The notes under the pieces are model-generated. The model was not told where the DNA came from and did not search any database. It worked only from the letters and a program-made list of their open reading frames with translations. A program made the position numbers and the translations under genes. This document shows positions 7,941 to 16,078 of a DNA stretch of 33,479 nt, in pieces. Each line of letters opens with the position of its first letter. Position 1 is the first letter of the stretch. The stretch covers positions 1 to 33,479 of the forward strand of contig NZ_KI518222.1 of assembly GCF_000479045.1 (NCBI RefSeq), written 5' to 3'. This stretch comes from Cetobacterium somerae ATCC BAA-474 (lineage in GTDB: Bacteria; Fusobacteriota; Fusobacteriia; Fusobacteriales; Fusobacteriaceae).

Positions 7941-8762
7941 CTATAAAGATTTATCAAGTATTCTTTTTAATGTTGAAATATATTTGTTTTCTAAAGGATG
8001 AATAACATTTGGAGCGATTTCATTTAATGGATCTAGAACAAATGAACGCTCACACATCCAAGGGTGAGGGATAGCTAAATTTTCCTCTTCAACAATTAGA
8101 TTGTTAAAAAGTAAGATATCTATATCAATAACTCTAGGCCCCCATTTTATTTCACGTACTCTTCCCATTATAATTTCAATGTCAAGAAGCTTTTCTAAAA
8201 GCTCTTCCGGAGTAAAAAGAGTTTCAATTTTAAGGCAAGCATTTAAAAAGTTATCTTGTATAATGTCACCAAAAGGTTCAGTTTCTAAGAAATTACTGAC
8301 CTTAATTACTTGAGTATTTTCAAGGTTTGATATGTGAGAGATAGCAGTATCTAAATTAAATTTTAAATCTCCAATATTTGTACCTATAGAGAGGTATGAA
8401 ATATTTCTAGAACGTGAAATTTCAACTGCGACATAATCAAAATGCTTTTTAATAGGAGCCCAAGGCTTTTTTATTTTAACTGTAACGTTTTTAATAAGAG
8501 AATACTTTATAAGAATCTCTTTAGCGATTGCTTCAGCAAGAGCTTCAATTAAGTCAAATGATTTTGAAAAGAAAACCTTTTTCACATCATCAGAAACGAA
8601 TCCATAGTGTGTAGAATGATTTAAATCATCATTAACACCAGCTTTTCTAGTACAAGTTTCCATTTCAATGGAAATAATAAATTTTTGTTGTAAAAATTTT
8701 TCTTCAGCAAAAACTCCATGATTTCCTATAAATTCTAAATTTTTAATATATATTTTATCCAT
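7941..8762 (-). CDS. folBK: Bifunctional dihydroneopterin aldolase / HPPK (FolB-FolK fusion)
   Basis: One 273-aa polypeptide joins two consecutive folate enzymes. Residues 1-118 are dihydroneopterin aldolase (FolB): a conserved glutamate in GVFAEEK (16-22) and the catalytic lysine in KIKKPWAP (96-103). Residues about 122-273 are 6-hydroxymethyl-dihydropterin pyrophosphokinase (FolK): SIGTNIGD at 125-132, ETEPFGDIIQDNFLNA from 160, and WGPRVIDIDILLF at 207-219 with metal-binding Asp213/Asp215, then IPHPW. Such fusions are known in other bacteria. The start follows a GAGGGAG site; folE lies 12 bases upstream and folP 9 bases downstream. Confidence 0.93.
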   Translation of the reverse strand: MDKIYIKNLEFIGNHGVFAEEKFLQQKFIISIEMETCTRKAGVNDDLNHSTHYGFVSDDVKKVFFSKSFDLIEALAEAIAKEILIKYSLIKNVTVKIKKPWAPIKKHFDYVAVEISRSRNISYLSIGTNIGDLKFNLDTAISHISNLENTQVIKVSNFLETEPFGDIIQDNFLNACLKIETLFTPEELLEKLLDIEIIMGRVREIKWGPRVIDIDILLFNNLIVEEENLAIPHPWMCERSFVLDPLNEIAPNVIHPLENKYISTLKRILDKSL

Positions 8763-8774
8763 AAAATTCTCCCT

Positions 8775-9329
8775 CTAATTTTTAACTAAAGTTAAAAATT
8801 CTGTTTTTAAACTATTGTTAGTGTTGAAAATACCTTTTGAAGATGTTGTAGTAACTTTAGTACCAATAGATTTTACTCCTCTCATAGTCATGCACATATG
8901 TTCGGCTTCCATTAAAATATATACTCCTTGACACTCAAGTCCTTTATAGATTGTTTCGGCAATTTCGTCGCAAAGTCTTTCTTGTAACTGTGGTCTTTTA
9001 CAATAAGCCTCAATAACTTTTATAATATCTCCAAAGCCAACAATTTTGTTATTAGGAATATAGCCAACAGAAATTTTACCAAAAAAAGGTAAAAAATGAT
9101 GTTCACACATAGAATGAAAAGAAATATTTTTTTCAATGATTAAGTCATTATTTTGTATTGGGAATGTTCTTTTTAAAAAGTCATAAGGATTTAAAAGAAG
9201 ACCTGAAAAAATCTCTTTATAAAAAGTTTCAATTCGTTCAGGTGTGTTTTCAATAACTTCATCAGAGATTAAGTTATTGTCGTTGTTTATTTCAAGAATT
9301 ATATTTTTAATATGTGTTTTTAAATTCAT
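8775..9329 (-). CDS. folE: GTP cyclohydrolase I
   Basis: First enzyme of tetrahydrofolate synthesis, turning GTP into 7,8-dihydroneopterin triphosphate; 184 aa. The Zn ligands are visible as Cys75 and His78 in FHSMCEHH (71-78) and Cys146 in HMCMTMRG (144-151). The GFGDIIKV and KRPQLQERL motifs (98-105, 111-119) also match. The ATG follows a GAGGTGA site. It is the first gene of the minus-strand fol operon, reading from an extended -10 promoter in the 128-base region shared with the divergent ylxM gene. Confidence 0.95.
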   Translation of the reverse strand: MNLKTHIKNIILEINNDNNLISDEVIENTPERIETFYKEIFSGLLLNPYDFLKRTFPIQNNDLIIEKNISFHSMCEHHFLPFFGKISVGYIPNNKIVGFGDIIKVIEAYCKRPQLQERLCDEIAETIYKGLECQGVYILMEAEHMCMTMRGVKSIGTKVTTTSSKGIFNTNNSLKTEFLTLVKN

Positions 9330-9359
9330 TAAATCACCTCAAAAGTTTGATATAAATTA

Positions 9360-9368
9360 ATTATATCA
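9360..9368 (-). promoter_or_regulatory. Extended -10 promoter of the fol operon
   Basis: On the minus strand the bases read TGATATAAT, a perfect TATAAT preceded by TGn, about 30 bases before the folE start. No good -35 is found at 17-18 bases (TTTTTA only), so recognition probably depends on the extended -10. Confidence 0.5.
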
Positions 9369-9415
9369 TAGAATAGTAGAGGTAAAAAACTTAAAGTTTT
9401 GTAAAGAAAAAATGC

Positions 9416-9444
9416 TTGACAAAAAATATAAATATAGATATAAT
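9416..9444 (+). promoter_or_regulatory. Perfect consensus sigma-70 promoter of ylxM-ffh
   Basis: TTGACA at 9416-9421 and TATAAT at 9439-9444 with a 17-base spacer. The ylxM ATG begins 15 bases after the -10, so the leader should be only about 8 bases long and contain just the GGTGAT Shine-Dalgarno. Confidence 0.85.
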
Positions 9445-9458
9445 ATGTTGGTGATATT

Positions 9459-9770
9459 ATGGAATTGAATGAGATGTTAGAAGTCTCTATTCTGCTTGAC
9501 TATTATAGAAATCTTTTAAGTGATAGACAAAAAGAATATTTGTTAGAGCACTTCGAGGAAGACCTATCTCTTACAGAGATTGGAAAGAAGTATAATGTAA
9601 GTAGACAAGCTGTCTATGATAACATAAGAAGAGGAATAAAAATTTTGAGAGATTATGAAGAAAAGATAGGATTTCATAAAAGAGATTTAGAATTACTATC
9701 ACAGTTAAAAGAGCTGAAAAAAGATTTCACAATTAAAAAACTGGATGAAATAATCGAAAAAAACTTTTAG
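9459..9770 (+). CDS. ylxM: YlxM-family HTH protein of the SRP operon
   Basis: Small acidic-basic protein of 103 aa with a sigma-70 region 4-like helix-turn-helix at about residues 20-65 (SLTEIGKKYNVSRQAVYDNI). The YlxM/p13 family is usually encoded directly before ffh and is thought to modulate the signal recognition particle or its expression; the exact role is not settled. Here it ends 11 bases before the ffh ATG. It has a perfect promoter and a weak GGTGAT ribosome site in a very short leader. Confidence 0.88.
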   Translation: MELNEMLEVSILLDYYRNLLSDRQKEYLLEHFEEDLSLTEIGKKYNVSRQAVYDNIRRGIKILRDYEEKIGFHKRDLELLSQLKELKKDFTIKKLDEIIEKNF

Positions 9771-9781
9771 TAGGGGTGGCC

Positions 9782-11125
9782 ATGTTAGAAAATTTAGGAA
9801 ATAGATTCCAAGACATAATGAAAAAAGTAAGAGGTCATGGAAAACTAAGCGAAAGTAATATAAAAGAGGCTTTACGTGAAGTTAGAATGTCTTTACTAGA
9901 GGCCGATGTAAACTACAAAGTTGTTAAAGAATTTGTTGCAAAGATTCAAGAGAAAGCTATTGGAGCTGAAGTTTTAACTGGAATTAATCCAGGGCAGCAA
10001 TTTATAAAAATAGTAAATGATGAGTTGGTAGAGTTATTAGGTGGTACAAACTCTAGACTTACAAAAAGTGCTAAAAATCCTACAGTAGTAATGCTTGCGG
10101 GACTTCAAGGTGCTGGAAAAACAACTTTTGCAGGTAAATTAGCAAAATACTTAAAAAAACAAGGTGAAAAGCCATACTTAATAGGAGCAGATATTTATAG
10201 ACCTGCTGCTATGAAGCAGTTAGAGGTTTTAGCACAACAAGTTGGTGTTGATGTTTACTTTGAACTTGGAAGTAATGATGCTGTTGGAATTTGTGAAAGA
10301 GGTTTAGAAAAAGCAAAAGAAGCTGGAGCAACATATCTAATTATAGATACTGCTGGAAGATTACATATAGATGAAAAATTAATGGAAGAGTTAAAAGAGG
10401 TTAAAAAAGTTGTGAGACCTCAAGAAATTCTGCTAGTAGTTGATGCGATGATAGGACAAGATGCAGTTAATCTTGCTCAATCATTTAATAACGCATTAAG
10501 TATTGATGGAGTTGTACTTACAAAATTTGATGGAGATACTAGAGGTGGAGCAGCATTATCTGTTAAATCTGTAGTTGGAAAACCTATTAAATTTGTAGGA
10601 ACTGGAGAAAAAATTGATGACTTAGAGTTATTTCATCCTGAAAGATTAGCTTCAAGAATTCTTGGAATGGGAGATGTAGTTTCTTTAGTTGAAAAGGCAC
10701 AAGAAGCAATTGGTGAAGAGGATGCTAAATCTCTTGAGGAGAAAATTAGAACTCAAAAGTTTGATTTAGATGATTTCTTAAAGCAATTACAAAATATAAA
10801 AAAATTAGGTTCTCTAGGAAACATATTAAAAATGATTCCTGGTATGGGACAAATTGGAGATTTAGCACCAGCTGAAAAAGAGATGAAAAAAGTTGAGGCT
10901 ATTATTCAATCAATGACTAGAGAGGAAAGAAAAAAACCTGAAATATTAAAAGCTAGTCGTAAGCTAAGAATTGCAAAAGGTAGTGGAACAGAAGTTGCTG
11001 ACATTAATAAGCTACTGAAACAATTTGAACAAATGAGAGAAATGATGAAAATGTTCTCAACTGGAAAGTTCCCACAACTTCCTGGAATGGGTGGAAGAAA
11101 AGGTGGAATGAAGTTTCCATTTTAA
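9782..11125 (+). CDS. ffh: Signal recognition particle protein Ffh
   Basis: SRP54 GTPase that binds 4.5S/scRNA and hands signal-bearing ribosomes to FtsY; 447 aa. I start at ATG 9782 (MLENLGNRFQ), 5 bases after AGGGG, rather than at GTG 9776, which lies inside that site. N domain 1-90; G domain with GLQGAGKTT at 107-115, DTAGR at 189-193 and TKFDGD at 247-252; methionine-rich M domain from about 325 with the RNA-binding SRKLRIAKGSG at 392-402. ftsY and the SRP RNA gene are not in the window. It follows ylxM closely and is followed 66 bases later by rpsP. Confidence 0.96.
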   Translation: MLENLGNRFQDIMKKVRGHGKLSESNIKEALREVRMSLLEADVNYKVVKEFVAKIQEKAIGAEVLTGINPGQQFIKIVNDELVELLGGTNSRLTKSAKNPTVVMLAGLQGAGKTTFAGKLAKYLKKQGEKPYLIGADIYRPAAMKQLEVLAQQVGVDVYFELGSNDAVGICERGLEKAKEAGATYLIIDTAGRLHIDEKLMEELKEVKKVVRPQEILLVVDAMIGQDAVNLAQSFNNALSIDGVVLTKFDGDTRGGAALSVKSVVGKPIKFVGTGEKIDDLELFHPERLASRILGMGDVVSLVEKAQEAIGEEDAKSLEEKIRTQKFDLDDFLKQLQNIKKLGSLGNILKMIPGMGQIGDLAPAEKEMKKVEAIIQSMTREERKKPEILKASRKLRIAKGSGTEVADINKLLKQFEQMREMMKMFSTGKFPQLPGMGGRKGGMKFPF

Positions 11126-11191
11126 ATAGAGAAAAATAGAGGCAATACCAAAAATAAAAAAATAGAAATATAAAAGGAGAAGTGATTTTAG

Positions 11192-11455
11192 ATGTTAAAA
11201 TTAAGATTAACTAGAATGGGAAGCAAAAAGAGACCTGTATACAGAATAGCTGCAATGGAAGCTTTATCAAGAAGAGATGGAAAAGCAGTAGCTTACTTAG
11301 GAAACTACTATCCATTAGAAGAAGGAAAAGTAACTCTTAAAGAAGAGGAGATTGTAAAATTCCTTATGAACGGAGCACAACCTACAAGAACAGTTAAGTC
11401 ATTATTAGACAAAGCTGGAGTTTGGGCAAAGTTCGAAGCTGCAAAGAAAAACTAA
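11192..11455 (+). CDS. rpsP: 30S ribosomal protein S16
   Basis: Ribosomal protein of the small subunit, 87 aa, near the usual length. The N-terminus MLKLRLTRMGSKKRPVYRIA is diagnostic. Start supported by AAAGGAG about 12 bases upstream. In many bacteria rpsP heads an operon with rimM, trmD and rplS; here a strong terminator follows at once, so those genes are elsewhere. Transcription probably comes through from ylxM-ffh, as I see no convincing promoter in the 66-base gap. Confidence 0.97.
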   Translation: MLKLRLTRMGSKKRPVYRIAAMEALSRRDGKAVAYLGNYYPLEEGKVTLKEEEIVKFLMNGAQPTRTVKSLLDKAGVWAKFEAAKKN

Positions 11456-11467
11456 TTCTAAGAATTT

Positions 11468-11493
11468 AGGTGCCTGTAAAGGCACCTTTTTTT
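11468..11493 (+). terminator. Intrinsic terminator after rpsP
   Basis: An 8-bp stem AGGTGCCT/AGGCACCT (11468-11475 with 11480-11487) closed by a GTAA (GNRA-type) tetraloop and followed by seven T. It ends the ylxM-ffh-rpsP unit. Confidence 0.92.
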
Positions 11494-11503
11494 CTGTTTG
11501 TGT

Positions 11504-11533
11504 TAGACATTGATTATTAAAATGTGGTATAAT
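11504..11533 (+). promoter_or_regulatory. Extended -10 promoter of the tex-ileS-glyS cluster
   Basis: TGGTATAAT at 11525-11533 is a perfect -10 with TGn extension; a weak TAGACA lies 18 bases upstream at 11504-11509. It falls between the rpsP terminator and tex. Confidence 0.6.
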
Positions 11534-11569
11534 ACAAGGTAAATTCAACTATGAAAAGGAGATGGATTA

Positions 11570-13735
11570 ATGGATACACTCTTTAATAGAATTGCAAAAG
11601 AAATGGGATTAAAAGTTGAACAAGTTGCAAACACGATAAAACTTTTAGATGAAGGATCAACAGTACCATTTATAGCAAGATATAGAAAAGAAGTTACTGA
11701 GAATTTAGATGAAACAAATATTTTAAAAATATCAGAATTAATAACTTACTTAAGAAACTTAGAAATAAGAAAAGAAGAGGTTATTAGATTAATCGAAGAA
11801 CAAGGAAAGTTAACAGATGAGTTAAAAAATCAAATACTTTTAGCTGAAAAACTTCAGATGGTAGAAGATTTATATTTTCCTTATAAGAAAAAAAGAAAAA
11901 CAAAAGCAGACGTAGCAAAAGAACAAGGATTAGAACCTTTAGCTGAAAAAATCTACCAATTAAAAACTTTAGATGAACTTGAGAAAGAAAGTTTAGCATT
12001 CATAAATGAAGAGGTAGAAAGTGTAGAAAAAGCTATTGAAGGAGCAAAATTAATTGTAGCTCAAAATCTTTCGGAGACATTAGAGTATAGAGAGAGATTA
12101 AGAGAAGATATGCTAAAAAAAGCTATTATAGTTGCCAAGAAAAGTAAAAAAGCAGAAGAGCTTGATACAAAACAGATATATAAAGATTATTATGAATATA
12201 CTGAACCTGTAAAAAAAGCTTTATCTCATAGAATTTTAGCTTTAAATAGAGGAGAAAATGAGGGAGTATTAACAGTTTCTTTAAATTTTGAAGAAAAAGA
12301 TAGAGAAAGTGTAGAAAGATACTTATTAAAAGATTTTAAAAATAAAGAGTTAAACTTTTTACACAAAGAAATTGTAGTTGATGCTTTAGATAGATTGATT
12401 TTACCTTCTATTGAAAGAGAAGTTAGAAATATTCTAACAGAAAAAGCAGAAGATGAGGCTATTGTAGTATTTAAAGAAAATTTAAAAAATCTTTTAATGC
12501 AACCTCCACTTCATGAAAAAAATATCTTAGCTTTGGATCCTGGTTATAGAACAGGATGTAAAGTGGCAGTTATAGATAAAAATGGATTTTTTAGAGAAAA
12601 TACAGTATTTTATTTAGTAAAAGAAATGCATCATGAGAATCAGTTAAAAGATGCTGAAAGAAAAATGAAGGATTTCATAAAAAAATATAACATAGACATA
12701 ATTGTTATTGGAAATGGAACTGCTTCAAGAGAGACAGAAAGTTTTGTAGCTAAAGTTTTAAAAACTGTAGATAGTGATGTGAAATACCTAATTGGAAACG
12801 AGGCAGGAGCATCAATTTATTCAGCTTCTAAAATAGCAGTTGAAGAATTTCCTGATTTAGATGTAACAGTTAGAGGAGCTATTTCAATTGGAAGAAGAAT
12901 TCAAGATCCTCTAGCAGAGTTAGTTAAGATTGATCCAAAATCTATTGGAGTAGGTATGTACCAACATGATGTTAATCAAAAAAGGTTAGACCAATCTCTT
13001 ACAGAAGTTATAGAGTTAGTGGTAAATAATGTTGGAGTAAATGTAAATACAGCTTCTTGGGCACTACTTTCATATGTTTCTGGAATTAAGAAAAGTGTTG
13101 CAAAAAATATAGTAGATTATAGAAAAGAGAATGGGAACTTTAAGAATAGAAAAGAGTTATTAAAAGTTAAAGGCTTAGGAGCTAAAGCTTACGAGCAAAT
13201 GGCTGGTTTCTTAATTATTCTTGACGGTGAAAATACTTTAGATAATACAATAATCCACCCTGAGTCTTATAAAATTGCTGAAGAAATATTATCATCTGTT
13301 AATCTCTCTTTAAAAGAGTATGGAGAAGATTTAGTTAAAGCTAAAGAAGTTTTAGAAGGATTTGACTATAAAACATTTGCTCAGAAAAATAGTTATGGAT
13401 ATGAAACAGTAAAAGATATATACGAAGCACTGGTTAAAGAAAGAAGAGACCCAAGAGATAGTATTCAAAAACCACTATTAAAATCAGATATATTAAATAT
13501 AGATAATCTTCAGCCAGGTATGGAGTTAGAGGGTACAGTAAGAAATGTAATTAAGTTTGGTGCTTTTATAGATATAGGATTAAAAAATGATGCATTACTT
13601 CACATCTCAGAAATATCGGATAAATTTATAGATGACCCAAGTAAAGTTCTTTCAGTTGGTCAAATAATAAAGGTTAAAATAAAAGATATAGATAGAGAGA
13701 GGGAAAGAGTAGGCTTAACTAAAAAGGGGCTTTAA
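11570..13735 (+). CDS. tex: Tex-family RNA-binding transcription accessory protein
   Basis: Nucleic-acid-binding protein of 721 aa, the normal Tex length. The N-terminal helical region contains GSTVPFIARYRKE (29-41); a YqgF/RNase H-like domain begins near residue 318 (ILALDPGYRTGCKVAVID); a helix-hairpin-helix region is at about 495-550 (VAKNIVDYRKENGNF); and an S1 domain covers about 646-719 (GTVRNVIKFGAFIDIG). The family is linked to transcription and translation fidelity, but its precise activity is unsettled. The ATG follows AAAAGGAGATGG. Three bases separate it from the sensor-kinase-like gene, the start of a long co-directional cluster. Confidence 0.93.
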   Translation: MDTLFNRIAKEMGLKVEQVANTIKLLDEGSTVPFIARYRKEVTENLDETNILKISELITYLRNLEIRKEEVIRLIEEQGKLTDELKNQILLAEKLQMVEDLYFPYKKKRKTKADVAKEQGLEPLAEKIYQLKTLDELEKESLAFINEEVESVEKAIEGAKLIVAQNLSETLEYRERLREDMLKKAIIVAKKSKKAEELDTKQIYKDYYEYTEPVKKALSHRILALNRGENEGVLTVSLNFEEKDRESVERYLLKDFKNKELNFLHKEIVVDALDRLILPSIEREVRNILTEKAEDEAIVVFKENLKNLLMQPPLHEKNILALDPGYRTGCKVAVIDKNGFFRENTVFYLVKEMHHENQLKDAERKMKDFIKKYNIDIIVIGNGTASRETESFVAKVLKTVDSDVKYLIGNEAGASIYSASKIAVEEFPDLDVTVRGAISIGRRIQDPLAELVKIDPKSIGVGMYQHDVNQKRLDQSLTEVIELVVNNVGVNVNTASWALLSYVSGIKKSVAKNIVDYRKENGNFKNRKELLKVKGLGAKAYEQMAGFLIILDGENTLDNTIIHPESYKIAEEILSSVNLSLKEYGEDLVKAKEVLEGFDYKTFAQKNSYGYETVKDIYEALVKERRDPRDSIQKPLLKSDILNIDNLQPGMELEGTVRNVIKFGAFIDIGLKNDALLHISEISDKFIDDPSKVLSVGQIIKVKIKDIDRERERVGLTKKGL

Positions 13736-13738
13736 AGG

Positions 13739-16078
13739 ATGAAAATAAGAAAAGATTCCTTGTTAATAAAAATAATTTTTTATAATGATATAGCAATATT
13801 TTTGACATCAATTTTAATCGCAATAGTTGTAATATTAACTTCATTCCAAGATATGGAACAAAGAATCGAAGACACTACTAAAAATAAGATGAACCTTCTT
13901 ATGGGAAATTATAAATCTTATTTTGGAGAGATTAGAAATGATGTCTATAAAGAGATTGGAAAATATAGAATTAGTGAAGGGAATCAACAAATAGCAGAGA
14001 TGCTAAAATATAATTTGTTAAAAGAAGATTTTAGAAATTATTATAACTCTGTAATAACTATTATCTCCTCAGAAGGAGAGCTATTGGGGGAGTATGGAAA
14101 TAAGGGGAATTTAGGGACACTAAATGAAGATAATATACATATATTGCTTGAAACATCTAGTAAAAAGGAGTTTGAAGAGACTGGATATTATTTAGCTCAA
14201 GTTGATAATAAAATTTATGCGAGAGTCGTTATTCCATATGGAAATGAAACAACAACATATTATTTAGTAGTTTCAATTCCTATAAATAGAGATTTTTTAA
14301 CTTCTTTAACAGATGGATTGGAATTAAGTTCAAAAGATAGAGTATATTTTGTAACTAATAGTCCAGATAAAGATGAACTTCAAGCTAAGTTTTTCTTTTC
14401 AAATAGAACATATAAAGAAATCTTAAAAAAAGATTATAAAAACTATTATTTGAATAAAAAAATCAATGGATTATCATATTATGTTGGAATTTATAATTTA
14501 ATAGGTTATAATGATAGTTATTTAGGAAGTTTTATACTTTCATTATCAAAAGAAAGATTAACTGAAGAAAAGCTTATGACATCTATTTATATAGGTATTT
14601 TAGTTCTTTTAATAATGATTATAAGTTCTACAGTATCAAGTAAAGTATTTAGAAAATTATTGATGCCTCTTACACAAATAGCTGATTTAGCCGATGAAAT
14701 TTCAAAGGGTGAAAAGGTTGATGATATAAAAGTTATTGGTCAAGGTGAGATTAGGACACTATCAATATCTTTTAAAGAGATGGTTGAGAAATTAAATATT
14801 GCCCAAGAAGATTTAACTATTCAAAATAAAGAGTTAGTTAGAAATATTGAAAGAATTGAAGCTATTGATAAACTTTTAATGGGTATGAATATAGAACAAG
14901 ATACATTTAAAACTATAAAAAAACTTGTTTCAGGATTTACTTCAGAAGTTGGGCTTGGTTATAGTAGAGCAATGTATTTTAGATACAGTAGAGAAAATGA
15001 TTATTTAATCGGAGAAGAAGTTGCTATAAATCGTAGTTTAAAAGAGGAAAGTAAAAAAGGTTTTAAATTTCAATTGAAAAATTTAAAAGAGCTAGTTTTA
15101 TTTACAAAAGTTCCTATAAATAATGATAATTTATTAGCAAAATCATTTAAAGAACAAAAGATAATCTATAAAAATGATGCTGGATATAAATATGATTTAG
15201 GAAATGATGTTTTAAAAGCTATCGGATTAAAAAACTTCTTTATTTTTCCAATTCATGGAGCTGGAAAATTTTCAGGTGTAGTAGTAGTAGATAATTACGC
15301 AAAGGATATTAGAATTAATCAGGAAGAGTTAGAGTTATTAAATCTACTTTCGATGAATTTTTCTATAGGAATAAATAACAAAGAAACAATTTTAGATACT
15401 TTAGAAAGTGAAAGAGTTCTAACAATAGAAAAGTTAGCTACAAGATTTTTAAAGTTAAGAGGAGAAGTTGTTGAAAAGTTATTGAAATGTGTTGACTCAG
15501 AAAATCCTGGAGAAAAGATAATAGAGGAATTAACAACTATTAAGCCGTATTTAGCAAGAATTAAAGAGGATAATGAATCATTAAAAATTTATTCTGAAGA
15601 AATTGAAGATAAATATGAGCGAGTTAGTTTAGATAAAATAATAAATGAGACAATAGCAGACTATAGCCAAAAATTTAAAAGTGAAAATATTTCGATTTCA
15701 TTTTTTAATGCTACAAGTGGAAGTGTCTTAGGTAGTAGAAGAAAATTAAAAAAAGTAATAAAAGAGCTTATAGATAATGCTTGTAATGCTCTCTTAGATA
15801 AACAAAATAATAGAAGAATAGATATAATTCTTTCTAAAAGAAAAATTAATGAAAAAATAGAGTTGAAAATTATTGATAATGGTATTGGAATATCATCTAA
15901 ACAATTGGAAGATATTTACGAACCATTTATAAGTTATTCTCCTCAAACCTTAGGGTTAGGATTGTTTTTCGTCCATAAGGTGATAAAAGACCATGGTGGA
16001 GTAATAAAACATTTTTCAGAAGAGGGGAATAGTACTGAAGTAAAAATAACTTTAAATGCATATAAGGAGGAAGTCTAA
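13739..16078 (+). CDS. Sensor-kinase-like membrane protein lacking the phospho-acceptor histidine
   Basis: 779 aa. Layout: membrane helix at about 11-36, extracytoplasmic sensor region to about 279 (Cache-like in length, not assignable by eye), second helix at about 280-302, HAMP-like linker to 355, short coiled coil, GAF-like domain at about 380-545, dimerisation-like helices at about 555-625, and a GHKL ATPase domain at 628-775. The ATP site looks complete: N-box ELIDNACNA (676-684), DNGIG (713-717), F-box YEPF, GLGLF (739-743). In the H-box region ([13 protein letters not shown], 564-576) Lys572 lies where histidine is expected, and no histidine occurs between 555 and 675. No response regulator is adjacent. 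Its stop codon overlaps the ileS start by one base, and tex is three bases upstream. Either an atypical kinase or an ATP-binding signalling pseudokinase. Confidence 0.8.
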   Translation: MKIRKDSLLIKIIFYNDIAIFLTSILIAIVVILTSFQDMEQRIEDTTKNKMNLLMGNYKSYFGEIRNDVYKEIGKYRISEGNQQIAEMLKYNLLKEDFRNYYNSVITIISSEGELLGEYGNKGNLGTLNEDNIHILLETSSKKEFEETGYYLAQVDNKIYARVVIPYGNETTTYYLVVSIPINRDFLTSLTDGLELSSKDRVYFVTNSPDKDELQAKFFFSNRTYKEILKKDYKNYYLNKKINGLSYYVGIYNLIGYNDSYLGSFILSLSKERLTEEKLMTSIYIGILVLLIMIISSTVSSKVFRKLLMPLTQIADLADEISKGEKVDDIKVIGQGEIRTLSISFKEMVEKLNIAQEDLTIQNKELVRNIERIEAIDKLLMGMNIEQDTFKTIKKLVSGFTSEVGLGYSRAMYFRYSRENDYLIGEEVAINRSLKEESKKGFKFQLKNLKELVLFTKVPINNDNLLAKSFKEQKIIYKNDAGYKYDLGNDVLKAIGLKNFFIFPIHGAGKFSGVVVVDNYAKDIRINQEELELLNLLSMNFSIGINNKETILDTLESERVLTIEKLATRFLKLRGEVVEKLLKCVDSENPGEKIIEELTTIKPYLARIKEDNESLKIYSEEIEDKYERVSLDKIINETIADYSQKFKSENISISFFNATSGSVLGSRRKLKKVIKELIDNACNALLDKQNNRRIDIILSKRKINEKIELKIIDNGIGISSKQLEDIYEPFISYSPQTLGLGLFFVHKVIKDHGGVIKHFSEEGNSTEVKITLNAYKEEV

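Noticed and set aside
9776..9781. GTG 9776 as the ffh start
   Set aside because: It lies inside the AGGGGTGG ribosome site; ATG 9782 gives the typical Ffh N-terminus.
11556..11571. Mini-ORF ATG-GAT-TAA overlapping the tex start as an upstream regulator
   Set aside because: Only two codons and sharing the tex ribosome site; nothing beyond position supports a role.
15900..16077. T-box leader for ileS
   Set aside because: The upstream bases code for the sensor-like protein to within one base of the ileS start; no T-box sequence or terminator is present.
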